Shown piece after piece: positions 33,651-43,081 of a DNA stretch of 64,000 bases. The position numbers and the translations under genes were made by a program. The DNA is taken from contig JAHZIX010000049.1 in assembly GCA_022601195.1 (NCBI GenBank), positions 124,001-188,000 of the forward strand. The letters run 5' to 3'. Position 1 is the stretch's first letter. The number at the start of each line of letters is the position of its first letter. The notes beneath the pieces are model-generated. The model had not been told where the DNA came from and searched no databases. It saw only the letters and a program-made list of their open reading frames with translations. This DNA comes from Deltaproteobacteria bacterium (GTDB lineage: Bacteria; Acidobacteriota; Thermoanaerobaculia; Multivoradales; JAHZIX01).

Positions 33651-34661
33651 TCAGGACGAGCTCCGGCGAGAAGAGAGATAGGTATCCGGCTCCGCCGCGA
33701 AGCGCTCCCGACACCCGAGGCAGCAAAAATAGTAGGAATCTTCCCCGAGTTGGTGGGTATGGAGGGCAGTGGCGATCTCCACTTTCATATGGCAAACCGG
33801 GTCGATGGCGGTTTGAGTATCGCGATCCTCCTCGCTGGGCTCTTCTCCAGACCAATCCACCGACTCGAGAGCTCGCCGCCGCTCGATGATTTCCGCCAAA
33901 ATGGACAGAGCGATCTCATCTCCCCGAACGGCGCCAATATCCAATCCGGCGGGCACTTTGAGGCGCGCCCGTTGAGCTTCCTCAAACCCCTCCAAGGCTA
34001 GATAACTGCGGATGGCCTCTCCTCGCTTCGGGCTGGCTACCAGCCCCACATAGGGAGCAGCAGTGGACAAGGCTCGAGAAGCCGCTTCTTCGTCGAAATG
34101 ACCATGGGTAGCGATCACCACATAGGTGAGTGGGTGTACCCATTTAGCCAGCTCCCCTAGGTCCGTCAACCGTTGATCCGCATGGGCCATGGCAGCGCTA
34201 GATTCTTTGGAATCGATGGTTCCTTCGGGATCGATGGCAACGACGTGGAAGCTCATGGCCTTTCCCAAATGGGCCAGAGCTTGAGCCAAAGGCAGGTTTC
34301 CGACGATCAACAACCGCGCCTGGGGTTGCTGGGGCTCGATGTAGATGTCCAAGGTACCTCCCGAAAAGCAGGTCATGGGCACCTCTTTGATGCCATCTCG
34401 CGGTCCCGCATCGGCGGGCTCCGGGGAAAGGCGAATGAGCTGACCGACATCCGCAGCGATGGCTTCTAGGGCTTCCCGAACCACCGCCGGCTGGGCGCAA
34501 CTGCCGCCGATCCAGCCGTACATCACTCCATCCAAAGTAATGATCGCTTTGTCTCCAGGTTTGGCGGAAGTCGGCTTCTCCGCCCGCACCACTGTCGCGG
34601 TGGCAAAGGGCCTTCCCTGGCGCCTTAGCTCTAGGGCTTTGGAAAAAAATTCGTCAAACAT
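33651..34661 (-). CDS. XdhC/CoxF-like maturation factor fused to a YHS domain
   Basis: The 336-residue protein has an XdhC N-terminal domain (TATVVRAEKPTSAKPGDKAII, GWIGGSCAQP) and a Rossmann-type XdhC C-terminal domain (LLIVGNLPLAQALAHLG, YVVIATHGHFDEEA). XdhC proteins bind the molybdenum cofactor and promote its sulfuration and insertion. Residues 287-329 add a YHS domain, DPVCHMKV...YYFCCLGCRERF, with Cys290, Cys313, Cys314 and Cys317. YHS domains often bind metals, including copper. As CO dehydrogenase has a Mo-Cu site, the fusion might handle copper; this is inference. The gene lies 362 bases after coxL on the same strand. Confidence 0.88.
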   Translation of the reverse strand: MFDEFFSKALELRRQGRPFATATVVRAEKPTSAKPGDKAIITLDGVMYGWIGGSCAQPAVVREALEAIAADVGQLIRLSPEPADAGPRDGIKEVPMTCFSGGTLDIYIEPQQPQARLLIVGNLPLAQALAHLGKAMSFHVVAIDPEGTIDSKESSAAMAHADQRLTDLGELAKWVHPLTYVVIATHGHFDEEAASRALSTAAPYVGLVASPKRGEAIRSYLALEGFEEAQRARLKVPAGLDIGAVRGDEIALSILAEIIERRRALESVDWSGEEPSEEDRDTQTAIDPVCHMKVEIATALHTHQLGEDSYYFCCLGCRERFAAEPDTYLSSRRSSS

Positions 34662-34800
34662 GAAGATGGCTCGGTTGCTTGGAGCTCAGAATACCGCCTT
34701 TAGAAAACTAGCGTGAACGACTCTGCGGCAGGTCACGAACTTTGAGTTAAGGTTCTAGGCTTGAAACCCTCACGGCAGTAGAAAGGAATATTCGATTCCA

Positions 34801-35073
34801 ATGCCCCCAAAAGGACTCAGCACAACGGAACAATCTCCTCCGGACCCGCCCAAGCTTACTTGGCGATGGCTGATCGGCCTTCTAGGAATCCTGGTGCTCT
34901 TCTGGACGCTGGCTTCCCGACGCTCTCCAGAAGCCCCACGACCAGAAGGGACTCGATCGGAGCTTGGCGAGAAGATCTCTTTCAAGCCACCGTTCAGCGA
35001 CAGCGATCTACAGCGCCATCCACTAACCCCGAACTCCCGCATCTCGAAGTGCCTTCCACACTTTCTGCGGTGA
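34801..35073 (+). CDS. Possible small membrane protein or N-terminal gene fragment
   Basis: A 90-residue frame has a proline-rich start, one clear membrane helix (about 22-39, WLIGLLGILVLFWTLA) and a charged tail, with codon use like its neighbours. The layout recalls the N-terminus of FtsH-type proteases, so it could be a truncated remnant. The last 51 bases overlap coxL on the opposite strand. The ribosome binding site (AAAGGAA) is rather far from the ATG. Without homologues I cannot tell gene from remnant. Confidence 0.35.
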   Translation: MPPKGLSTTEQSPPDPPKLTWRWLIGLLGILVLFWTLASRRSPEAPRPEGTRSELGEKISFKPPFSDSDLQRHPLTPNSRISKCLPHFLR

Positions 35074-37461
35074 AATGGGAATGTCCAGATGTCTCACTCC
35101 CAAATGCCACAGGGCATCCACTACCGCATTGGCGATGGCCGGCGGTGCGCCGACGGTGGGCGACTCACCAACGCCCTTCGCACCGATGGGATGATGGGGT
35201 GAAGGAGTGATCGTCTTGCCGAGCTCCCATTTCGGTGATTCCACCGCAGTTGGCACAAGGTAGTCGGCCAGGGTTCCCGAGAGGTTCTGGCCCTGGTCGT
35301 CGTAGACGATCTCTTCGAAGAGAGCCGGCGCCAAGCCCATGGTGAGCCCGCCTTCGATCTGCCCTTCCACGATCATCGGGTTGATGATGTTTCCGCAGTC
35401 ATCCACCGCCACGAACCGGCGGACCTTCACCTCTCCCGTACCTTTATCGATATCCACTACGCAGATATAGCTGCCAAAGGGAAAGGTGAGATTGGGAGGA
35501 TCGTAGTAGTCGGTGGCTTCCAGCCCCGCTTCCATGCCGGGGGGATGGTTGGTATAGGCCGCAAAGGCGATGTCTTGAATGGTCTTTGCCTGCTCCGGCG
35601 AGCCTTTCACCTGCCAACGGTCAACATTCCACTCCAAGTCGTCTTCTCCCACCTCCAGTAGATAGGCAGCAATCTTCTTGGCTTTGGCCTTGATCTTACG
35701 CGCAGCCATCGCGCCGGCAGCCCCCGCTGTGGGCGTGGATCGACTGGCGTAGGTGCCCAGACCATAGGGAGCGGTATCCGTATCCCCCTCCTCCACCTGA
35801 ATATCGCTGGCTGGTAGACCCAGCTCCTCCGCGAGGATCTGAGCGTAAGTCGTCTCATGGCCTTGGCCCTGGGATTTGGTGCCGAATCGGGCGATGGCCT
35901 TGCCGGTGGGGTGGATCCGAACCTCCGCCGAATCGAACATCTTGATGCCGAGGATGTCGTAGTCTTTGGATGGGCCAGCTCCCACCACCTCGGTAAAACT
36001 CGAAATGCCGATGCCCATCAATTCACCACGAGCCCGCTTCTCCAGCTGCTCCCGCCGCAGCTCGTCGTAGCCGATCATTTCCTTCGCTTTGTCCAAAGCG
36101 GCCTGATAGTTGCCGCTGTCGTACTCCCAGCCGGTGGGAGAACGGTAGGGAAACTGATCCGGCCGGATGAAATTGCGACTGCGGAGATCGGCTGGATCTT
36201 CGCCCAGGTCGTGGGCCAGGATGTCCGTCATACGCTCGATCATGTGCACCGCTTCGGTGACCCGGAAGGAACAACGATAGGCCACCCCCCCGGGTGGTTT
36301 GTTGGTGTAGACGCCGTCGACGGCCACGTGAGCCGCCTTCATGTCGTAGGAGCCGGTGCAAATGGAGTACAGACCGGCGGGAAATTTAGACGGATTGGCT
36401 GCAGCGTCCGCGGCCCCGTGATCCGCCAAGGTCTCTACTTTGAGGGCGGTGATCCGACCGGAAGCATCCGAGGCCATCTTCGCTTTGATGTGGTAGTCCC
36501 GAGCGAAACTATCCGCTTGAAGGTTCTCACTGCGATCTTCGATCCACTTGACCGGTTTGCCGGTGACCAGGCTGGCCACCGCGCAGCACACATACCCCGG
36601 ATAGACCGGCACTTTGCCACCGAAGCCGCCGCCGATATCCGGCGAGATGATCTGGATCTTGTGCTCCGGCAAGCCCGACACCAAGGCAAACACCGTGCGA
36701 TGAGCATGGGGAGCCTGGGAGGTCATGTAGATCTGCATGTGCTCCTGAATCTTGTCGTAATTGGCCACCATGCCGCAGGTTTCGATGGACGAAACGTGGA
36801 TGCGCGGGATGTGCATGCTCTCTTCCACCACGTGGGCCGCCTCGGCGAAGGCTTGGTCCGTGGCTTCCTTGTCCCCCGCCTCCCAATGCCAGATGTGGTT
36901 TGTTTTCGCCTCTTTATCGTCCCGCACGATGACTTCGTCTTTCATTGCCTCGAAGGGGTCTACCACTGGGTCTAAGGGCTCATAGTCCACATACACCTTC
37001 TCGATCGCGTCCGCAGCAATGTAGCGGTCCGTCGCGATGACCACGCACACCTCTTGGGCCGCGTAGACCACCTTTTCGATGGGCAACACCATCTGCGTAT
37101 CGGACATCAGGGTCGGCATCCAGTGGAGGTTGCCGGCCTCCTTGAGGTCCTCTCCGGTGATCACCGCCAAAACCCCTTCCGTCGCCAACGCTTCGGTGGC
37201 ATCGATGGAAAGAATCTTGGCGTGGGCGTAGGGGCTGCGAACGATGTCCATGTAAAGCATGCCCGGCAGCTTGACGTCATCCACATAGCGGCCTCGGCCC
37301 TGAATGAAGCGTGGATCTTCCTTGCGCTTCATGCGATGCCCCATGCCGCAAATCTTGGCCGGCGTCGAGACTTGAACGTCGTGGGAAGTCTCTACCTGGG
37401 CAGAGACACCCGCTGGCTTCTCACTGTGGTGTTCGAAGCGATCCTCTACGTGAGTGGTCAT
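35023..37461 (-). CDS. coxL: Aerobic carbon monoxide dehydrogenase, large (molybdenum) subunit, form I
   Basis: This 812-residue protein is a molybdenum hydroxylase large subunit with [29 protein letters not shown] and [14 protein letters not shown]. The active-site loop reads [10 protein letters not shown], with Cys397 as the copper ligand of the Mo-S-Cu centre. AYxCSFR is the accepted signature of form I CoxL, true CO dehydrogenase, as opposed to AYRGAGR in form II. The enzyme oxidises CO to CO2 and passes electrons through CoxS and CoxM to quinone. Length matches the family (about 800-810). The ATG overlaps the coxS stop by four bases; gene order coxM-coxS-coxL is that of form I operons. 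Confidence 0.97.
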   Translation of the reverse strand: MTTHVEDRFEHHSEKPAGVSAQVETSHDVQVSTPAKICGMGHRMKRKEDPRFIQGRGRYVDDVKLPGMLYMDIVRSPYAHAKILSIDATEALATEGVLAVITGEDLKEAGNLHWMPTLMSDTQMVLPIEKVVYAAQEVCVVIATDRYIAADAIEKVYVDYEPLDPVVDPFEAMKDEVIVRDDKEAKTNHIWHWEAGDKEATDQAFAEAAHVVEESMHIPRIHVSSIETCGMVANYDKIQEHMQIYMTSQAPHAHRTVFALVSGLPEHKIQIISPDIGGGFGGKVPVYPGYVCCAVASLVTGKPVKWIEDRSENLQADSFARDYHIKAKMASDASGRITALKVETLADHGAADAAANPSKFPAGLYSICTGSYDMKAAHVAVDGVYTNKPPGGVAYRCSFRVTEAVHMIERMTDILAHDLGEDPADLRSRNFIRPDQFPYRSPTGWEYDSGNYQAALDKAKEMIGYDELRREQLEKRARGELMGIGISSFTEVVGAGPSKDYDILGIKMFDSAEVRIHPTGKAIARFGTKSQGQGHETTYAQILAEELGLPASDIQVEEGDTDTAPYGLGTYASRSTPTAGAAGAMAARKIKAKAKKIAAYLLEVGEDDLEWNVDRWQVKGSPEQAKTIQDIAFAAYTNHPPGMEAGLEATDYYDPPNLTFPFGSYICVVDIDKGTGEVKVRRFVAVDDCGNIINPMIVEGQIEGGLTMGLAPALFEEIVYDDQGQNLSGTLADYLVPTAVESPKWELGKTITPSPHHPIGAKGVGESPTVGAPPAIANAVVDALWHLGVRHLDIPISPQKVWKALRDAGVRG

Positions 37462-37967
37462 GCGCTCACCTCCTGCCGGGCCTCTTCAGTCTCTGCGTTG
37501 CGGAGCTTTTCAGCGGCGTATTGAATCGCCTCGACGATCTTGTTGTAACCGGTGCACCGACAGAGGTTGCCGGAAATGCCCCAGCGGATCTCTTCCTCGG
37601 TGGGGTTGGGGTTCTTGGCCAGCAGGTGCTTGGCACTCAGAATCATGCCGGGCGTGCAGTAGCCGCATTGCAAGCCGTGCTTCTCCCAGAAGCCCTCCTG
37701 CAAGGGGTGGAGACCTTCCTCCGTCGCCACCCCTTCGATCGTTTCCACCTCAGCGCCGTCGGCTTGAACGGCAAAAACCGTGCAGCTCTTTACCGCCTTG
37801 CCATTCAGGATCACCGTGCAAGCTCCGCAGCTCGTGGTGTCGCAGCCGATGTGGGTCCCGGTCAGATCGAGATCTTCGCGCAGAAAATGCACCAGGAGGA
37901 GGCGCGCTTCGACCTCACCTTTGGCTTCAGCTCCGTTGACGGTCAAGGAAATCTCGTGGCGACTCAC
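37458..37967 (-). CDS. coxS: CO dehydrogenase small (2Fe-2S) subunit
   Basis: The 169-residue protein has a plant-type ferredoxin domain with [19 protein letters not shown] and a helical domain with [11 protein letters not shown] and [18 protein letters not shown], which together bind two 2Fe-2S clusters. It relays electrons from the molybdenum site of CoxL to the FAD of CoxM. Length fits the family (about 160-170). It overlaps coxM and coxL by four bases each, so the three are translationally coupled. Confidence 0.97.
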   Translation of the reverse strand: MSRHEISLTVNGAEAKGEVEARLLLVHFLREDLDLTGTHIGCDTTSCGACTVILNGKAVKSCTVFAVQADGAEVETIEGVATEEGLHPLQEGFWEKHGLQCGYCTPGMILSAKHLLAKNPNPTEEEIRWGISGNLCRCTGYNKIVEAIQYAAEKLRNAETEEARQEVSA

Positions 37968-38839
37968 TGGCTACCTCCTTTCGCTCGCGCGATGGCCTGA
38001 GTGACCGCTCGCTGGGTCAGAACCCGAGTCAGATCTCGCTTGTATTCCACCGATCCCCGCAGATCCGCCGAAGGGTCGCACTGGCCAGCGGCCGCCTGCC
38101 CAACCGCTTCTAGAACCTCCTCGCTGAGAGCCTTGCCCTCGAGGCAACTCTCCGCCTCCGTGGCTCGAAAAGGCACCGCGCTGACATTGGTGAGGCCGAT
38201 GCGCACGTCGGAACAAATTTCCCCGTGAAGCCTCAATTGCACGGCTACGGCAGAAATGGCGTAGTCCCCCACTTTCCGTTCGACTTTGATGTAGGCCCCG
38301 CCGGAACCTGGTTGGGGTTCGGGAATCCGGACCTCGGTCAGCAACTCGTCGCTGGCCAGGGCATTCTCGAAGAGATCTGTGAAGAAATCGTCAATGGAGA
38401 GAACGCGGCTCCCCCCGGGCCCCTGGGCGACCACGGAAGCTCCGTAGGCCAGCATGGTGGCGGGATGGTCGTTCGCCGGGTCAGCGTGAGCGAGATTGCC
38501 TCCCACCGTCGCCAAATTGCGCACCAGAGGATCGGCGATAACGCGAGCCGTGTCTGCTAGAAGGGGGTAGCGTTGCTGCACGACGGGAGACTCTTCCAGA
38601 GCTGACTCCCTGGTCAGTCCGCCGATAGCTAGATAGCCATTCTCTTCGCGGATGTACTGCAAGCCCTCGAGGCGGTTGATATCGATCAGCACCTCTGGTG
38701 CCGCCAGTCTGAAACGCATGGCGGGGATAAGGCTCTGCCCCCCAGCCAAGATCTTTGCCTCGTCGCCATGACGAGCCAACAAAGCGACTGCCTCCTCCAA
38801 AGTAGAGGGCGAGTGGTAGTCGAAGGCCCCTGGAATCAT
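37964..38839 (-). CDS. coxM: CO dehydrogenase medium (FAD) subunit
   Basis: The 291-residue protein has the FAD-binding motifs [17 protein letters not shown] and [17 protein letters not shown] of the xanthine dehydrogenase medium-subunit family, and a C-terminal FAD-linked domain. The ATG at 38839 is chosen because GAGGAGGGACC lies just before it and the length matches known CoxM (about 288); the frame is open to 38986. It is the first gene of coxMSL. A TTGACA on the minus strand (38994-38989) lies upstream, but no -10 box is at the right distance, so the promoter is unresolved. Confidence 0.96.
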   Translation of the reverse strand: MIPGAFDYHSPSTLEEAVALLARHGDEAKILAGGQSLIPAMRFRLAAPEVLIDINRLEGLQYIREENGYLAIGGLTRESALEESPVVQQRYPLLADTARVIADPLVRNLATVGGNLAHADPANDHPATMLAYGASVVAQGPGGSRVLSIDDFFTDLFENALASDELLTEVRIPEPQPGSGGAYIKVERKVGDYAISAVAVQLRLHGEICSDVRIGLTNVSAVPFRATEAESCLEGKALSEEVLEAVGQAAAGQCDPSADLRGSVEYKRDLTRVLTQRAVTQAIARAKGGSQ

Positions 38840-39114
38840 GGTCCCTCCTCTCAAAACCGTCGGGTGAATCGTACCCGGCAGTGTACCCCAGCCGGCCCGG
38901 GTCCCTTCCGGGTGACTCCCCAGGAAAAGTGAGACCGCATTTGGTAACTTTCTAGACCGTGAAACGCCCCATTCTAGTAGAACCAAATTGTCAACTTTGA
39001 CGGGCGGATTCCTGGGAGCTCTTCGGGCCCCTAGCCGCTCCTGTTCAGAGCCTGACTACCTATGTACAAACCGTGAAGGCTACGGCCTGACCAAAACCTC
39101 AGGAGACCCGAATC

Positions 39115-39360
39115 ATGGCAGATCCAGGAGTGATGATCGTCAACAATGCCTCGAACCAACAGGCCACCTACCGGATTACCCCTAAGGGCTTTGAGCCCAT
39201 CGAGGGCGACCTTCCCCCTTTGAGCTATAGCAATTTGAATGTCCCCATTTCAACGCTCTATCAGATCGCTTGGAACAGGACGGTGGAAGGAGAAACCCGC
39301 AGCCCGTTGGCCCTGGTGACCTTCGATGGTCACAAGATCGTCTCCACGGCTCCCTTCTAG
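39115..39360 (+). CDS. Small hypothetical protein
   Basis: The 81-residue product starts at an ATG after CAGGAGA and has no signal peptide, membrane segment or cysteine. The sequence alternates polar and hydrophobic residues (ATYRITPKGFEPI, SPLALVTFDGHKIVS), suggesting a small beta-sandwich. It is divergent from coxM, with 275 bases between the two starts. I do not recognise the family. The good ribosome binding site and normal codon use support a real gene. Confidence 0.6.
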   Translation: MADPGVMIVNNASNQQATYRITPKGFEPIEGDLPPLSYSNLNVPISTLYQIAWNRTVEGETRSPLALVTFDGHKIVSTAPF

Positions 39361-39454
39361 GAACTCGAGACCAGGGCTGGACTCTCCATTCGCCCAACCC
39401 GCCTCCGTGTATCATGGAGAATCTCCCAGCAAGTAATAGGAAGGAGGTTCGATC

Positions 39455-40366
39455 GTGGCGGCCGACTCGAGACCGGAGTCCAGCCGGGTCCCCATCATGG
39501 TATTTGGAGCTGTCCTGGTAGCCCTCATCCTCCTCCTGCTTTTCGCCCAATGGATGAGCCGGAGAGAGGGGGAGACTCAGAGCCCCGAGGCCTTGACAGA
39601 GCTGGCATTGCGTCTCGGCCTGGAGGTTCAAACCCCATACCCTGAGGCCGACCGGTTGCTCCAGGTGACACGGCGTTTCGAGAGGCTTCTTCCGCCAGCG
39701 AGCAGCATCGGTACCGCTTTGGTCCGCGAAGATGCCCAGCACCGCTTGACCGTCTATGAGCACCGGTACGAGGTGGAGGAAGCCGTGCCCGGTGACTCCA
39801 GCGGCCGACGCCGGAACTTCCCCGTAGAGCTGGCCGTCATCTTGATCGAGGTTCCGGGGGAGGATCTTCCCTACTGGGAGGTTCAGCCGGGGACTCCTCG
39901 CGAAGGAGGGGTGGGGATGCCTGGCGCCGGGCTGGACCGCCTGGAAACGAGAGCCCCCTTGGCCGCTGTTAGCCGGGACGCGAAGAGGGCCACCACCGTT
40001 CTCTCGGAGCGGGCCCTGGAACGCCTAGCCACTTGGCCCGACGTTCGCGTGGCCGCTGAGGGACCCTTTCTTTTTTTCGCGCCACCGCCACCGAGCTCTG
40101 CCTTCTACGACATGGTGAAACGAAAGACGAGCCCTCAGCTGGTTCCTTCCTTGCTCACCTCCGGCCTCGAAATCGATATCCAGCGCGCCCTGGACATCGT
40201 CAACCTGCTCGACCTCGACCGAGAACCCCTGCCACCGGTCTACAGGATTGATGTTCCAAAGCCCAAGATCGATCTTCCCAAGCTCCAGTTGAACATCTCC
40301 ACACCGCAGGACCAAGATCTGGAGAAGCTGCCCGAGCCCCCTCAGTGGGATGACGAAAGTAGCTAG
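39455..40366 (+). CDS. Membrane-anchored protein of unknown function
   Basis: The 303-residue protein starts with GTG after AAGGAGG and has one membrane helix at about residues 14-33, giving N-in topology with a periplasmic body. The body contains no motif I recognise; it has a proline-rich C-terminus (VPKPKIDLPKLQLN). The stop codon lies within a short tandem repeat (40362-40404) that also contains the stop of the convergent LamG gene. It might be an envelope protein related to its secreted neighbours, but there is no direct evidence. Confidence 0.7.
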   Translation: MAADSRPESSRVPIMVFGAVLVALILLLLFAQWMSRREGETQSPEALTELALRLGLEVQTPYPEADRLLQVTRRFERLLPPASSIGTALVREDAQHRLTVYEHRYEVEEAVPGDSSGRRRNFPVELAVILIEVPGEDLPYWEVQPGTPREGGVGMPGAGLDRLETRAPLAAVSRDAKRATTVLSERALERLATWPDVRVAAEGPFLFFAPPPPSSAFYDMVKRKTSPQLVPSLLTSGLEIDIQRALDIVNLLDLDREPLPPVYRIDVPKPKIDLPKLQLNISTPQDQDLEKLPEPPQWDDESS

Positions 40367-40404
40367 GGCAGGTCTCGCTAGGGGCAGATCGCTAGGGGCA
40401 GGTC
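40362..40404. repeat. Three tandem copies of a 14-15-bp unit across two stop codons
   Basis: GCTAGGGCAGGTCTC, GCTAGGGGCAGATC and GCTAGGGGCAGGTC follow one another directly. The first copy holds the stop of the plus-strand gene ending at 40366 and the third holds the stop of the minus-strand LamG gene at 40392. The array looks like a recent local duplication. Confidence 0.7.
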
Positions 40405-41459
40405 GCCAGGGCCATGGTGTCGGTCACCGCCGGAGCCGGTGGTCCCGGATAGTTGAAATACACCTTGTTGACTCCATCCAGCTGATCAAAGACCTCTAAG
40501 CGATAGAACACGTTGGTGGTGGCGGCACTGAACAGCCACCAATGGTTAGTGCTGGCGCAACCGTTGAGAACTTTCACCATCACTTCCCAATTGGTGGGAT
40601 TGAAGAACCAGAAAATCCCCGATTGCACGGTAGTAATAGGGGCCACCATCGCCTGACCGGAGTCCGAGCCGGTTCTCCAGTTTCCGGAAATCACGAAGCG
40701 GTCGTGCAAGCAGAGACTCGTTGCCGTTGTGGTGCAAGGATCGGAGGTCACAGGAAAGGTCAAGCCAGGGACCGAACCCACCACCGAGGCGTCGTGGGGA
40801 CCGACGAGATCTGTTCCAAAGCCGGACCAGGAGGCGACCAGGCCAGGCCGAGGCGACGAGATGGACTCGTTGATGGTCTCTCGCAGCTGCAGTGTGCTCC
40901 GAGGTACATCCCAAAGGCGGATTTCGTTAATCGTGCCCTCTACAGTGAATCCCTCGAAGTCTACGTCCGAACCGATACGCACAGGCTGTGAGTTGGTTGT
41001 CAGCGAGTCACCTTCGAGCCAGCTGTTAGCGAGCTCACCATTGATGTAGTGGAGGCGCCGGACCCCATCATAAGTAACGGCAAAATGGTTCCAACCTCCA
41101 GCGAGCTCGCCACCAGTGCGACCCGAGCCTGCACCCCGCAGGTAGCTACGAAGAGACGTGCCACATATTCCGACCCACCAGGCACTCTGAAACCCCTTGC
41201 CAATGATCGTCGAGCAAGCCCCTGGGTCTCGGACATTGACCCACCCTTCAATGGTGATTTCCCCGGTGGGATTGAGAGCTTGGCTATGGGGGACCTCCAA
41301 GAATCCCTGTGGAGGCCGGCTGTAGATGCCCCAACCTCCAAAGGGCTGAGCTTGCAACGAGCTAGCCGTTGAACACAGCGTTGCCAGGGCAAACAAACAA
41401 AGGCCGGCGAGGCGAGCAAGTTTGGATTCATTGTTCGGAACTCTACTTTCGAGCTTCAT
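40392..41459 (-). CDS. Secreted LamG/concanavalin-A-like protein, paralogue 1
   Basis: The 355-residue protein has a signal peptide (about 1-37) and a LamG-like jelly-roll domain (about 40-205), with GEITIEGWVNV, GGWNHFAVTYDGVRRLHYINGEL and NEIRLWDVPRSTLQL. A C-terminal module of about 105 residues follows, beginning LCLHDRFVISGNWRTG and including FWFFNPTNWEVMVKVLNGC. I recognise related C-terminal modules on many secreted Acidobacteriota-type proteins. A paralogue lies directly upstream on the same strand. The ATG at 41459 follows AGGAGGG. LamG domains bind glycans or proteins; no catalytic residues are visible. Confidence 0.87.
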   Translation of the reverse strand: MKLESRVPNNESKLARLAGLCLFALATLCSTASSLQAQPFGGWGIYSRPPQGFLEVPHSQALNPTGEITIEGWVNVRDPGACSTIIGKGFQSAWWVGICGTSLRSYLRGAGSGRTGGELAGGWNHFAVTYDGVRRLHYINGELANSWLEGDSLTTNSQPVRIGSDVDFEGFTVEGTINEIRLWDVPRSTLQLRETINESISSPRPGLVASWSGFGTDLVGPHDASVVGSVPGLTFPVTSDPCTTTATSLCLHDRFVISGNWRTGSDSGQAMVAPITTVQSGIFWFFNPTNWEVMVKVLNGCASTNHWWLFSAATTNVFYRLEVFDQLDGVNKVYFNYPGPPAPAVTDTMALATCP

Positions 41460-41862
41460 GACAGACCCTCCTTTTCCCATGTTTCTCGGTAGTGCCGCAT
41501 TCAGCGACGCTCAACGGGAGGGTCAGCTGACCGACTCCCCTCTAGCCAGTCGCCAGAGCAGTGGGTCCGTTACAGTCGAAAGTGATATCCCAGATGGATC
41601 GAGAGGGATCTTGTTGACGCCCGCAGGTAGGTCAGAAGAAGAAAAGAGCACTGCTGAGAGGCTCTTCGGGGATGCGTAGCCAGAAGCGGAGAGACGAAGG
41701 ATTCCGGCGGAGTGGCCTGCGAGGCCAGGTCACTGGCTTACCTGACTGCTCTGCCGGAGCCCGAATCCACGGTTCCTCCCTTCAACATGGACATCTCCGG
41801 TTGAGAGGAAGAGTCAGAGAAGAGAGAAACCGTTCCGAGACGAAACCTAGCCCTTACCTCTC
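41460..41862. other. Intergenic region between the two LamG paralogues
   Basis: These 400 bases hold no frame with a convincing start and product. A small hairpin (GGCCT-GCG-AGGCC) and a longer imperfect inverted repeat involving CAGGT/ACCTG lie near 41717-41755. The region probably contains the promoter of paralogue 1. Confidence 0.45.
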
Positions 41863-42933
41863 TTAGGGACAGGTCGCCAGAGCCATGGTGTCGGTCACTG
41901 CCGGAGCCGGTGGTCCCGGATAGTTGAAATACACCTTGTTGACTCCATCCAGCTGATCAAAGACCTCTAAGCGATAAAACACGTTGGTGGTGGCGGCGCT
42001 GAACAGCCACCAATGGTTGGTGCTGGCGCAACCGTTGAGAACTTTCACCATCACTTCCCAATTGGTGGGATTGAAGAACCAGAAAATCCCCGATTGCACG
42101 GTGGTAATAGGGGCCACCATGGCCTGGCCGGAACCCGAACCGGTTCTCCAGTTTCCGGAAATCACGAAGCGGTCGTGCAAGCAGAGGCTCGTCGCCGTCG
42201 TGGTACAGGGTTCGTTGGTGACCGGAAAGGTCAAACCGGGCACCGATCCCACCACCGAGGCATCGTGGGGACCGACCAGATCCGTTCCAAAGCCGGTCCA
42301 GGAGGCGACCAAGCCCGGCATGGGCGAAGTCAAAGCCTCGTTGATGGTCTCTCGTAGCTGCAAGGTAGAGCGGGAAACGTTCCAAAGCCGAATGTGATTG
42401 ATCAAGCCTTCCGGGCTGCTGCCAAGAAAATCCACATCGGAACCGATCCGCACCGGACTCGTGTTGGTGGGCAAAGGACCCGCCTCGAGCCAGCTATTGG
42501 TGAGCTCACCATTGATGAAATGCCGCCGGCGGACGCCATCGAAAGTAACGGCGAAGTGGTTCCAGCCTCCAGCGAGAACGCCGCCAGTGCGAGCCGAGCC
42601 ATTGCCCCGAAGGTAGGACCGTAGCGAGCCGTTGCAGATCCCTACCCACCAAGTGCTCTGAAAGCCCTTACCGATGATGTTCGAGCAGATGGTCGGCTGG
42701 AGGTCTAAATTGACCCACCCCTCGATGGTGATCAGCCCCGTCGGGTTGAGGGCCGAACTGTGGGGAATCTCCAGAAATCCAGTTTCCGGCCGGCTGTAGA
42801 TGCCCCAACCGCCAAAGGGTTGAGCCTGCACCGAATGAGCCACCGAAACCAATGCCACCAAGCCCAGCAAGAGCAAGCCGCAGAGGCGAAGGCCTCCCCC
42901 AAACCGAGTCATAACCGATTCTTCGAGCTTCAT
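41863..42933 (-). CDS. Secreted LamG/concanavalin-A-like protein, paralogue 2
   Basis: The 356-residue protein has the same layout as its neighbour: signal peptide, LamG-like domain and C-terminal module. The last 106 residues differ from paralogue 1 at only one position (G for D in WRTGSxSGQ), while the LamG halves differ at several dozen positions. This points to a tandem duplication followed by gene conversion of the 3' part. The ATG at 42933 follows AAGGAGG; the open frame extends to 43062 without support. Confidence 0.87.
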   Translation of the reverse strand: MKLEESVMTRFGGGLRLCGLLLLGLVALVSVAHSVQAQPFGGWGIYSRPETGFLEIPHSSALNPTGLITIEGWVNLDLQPTICSNIIGKGFQSTWWVGICNGSLRSYLRGNGSARTGGVLAGGWNHFAVTFDGVRRRHFINGELTNSWLEAGPLPTNTSPVRIGSDVDFLGSSPEGLINHIRLWNVSRSTLQLRETINEALTSPMPGLVASWTGFGTDLVGPHDASVVGSVPGLTFPVTNEPCTTTATSLCLHDRFVISGNWRTGSGSGQAMVAPITTVQSGIFWFFNPTNWEVMVKVLNGCASTNHWWLFSAATTNVFYRLEVFDQLDGVNKVYFNYPGPPAPAVTDTMALATCP

Positions 42934-43081
42934 GAAAGAGCCTCCTTGTCGAGTGATTTTGAGGGCAGACGAGCTTCTCTCGGGGTTATCTCCCCCCTCT
43001 TCGAGAGTACCTAAATAACCGCCACGGAGAAATAGATCAATAGGGCTAATCCAGCAAACCATGAACTCTCAGAGGCCAGAT

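Noticed and set aside
35857-36975. 372-codon plus-strand frame
   Set aside because: It is antisense to coxL, whose family motifs are complete. The translation has no family features.
37311-38000. 229-codon plus-strand frame
   Set aside because: It is antisense to coxS and the start of coxL; no ribosome binding site or domain.
38971-38994. TTGACA and TAGAAT on the minus strand upstream of coxM
   Set aside because: The boxes are only 12 bases apart, too close for a sigma-70 promoter.
41422-41866. Two plus-strand frames between the LamG paralogues
   Set aside because: They lack ribosome binding sites, overlap the signal-peptide start of paralogue 1, and have arginine/serine-rich translations typical of non-coding frames.
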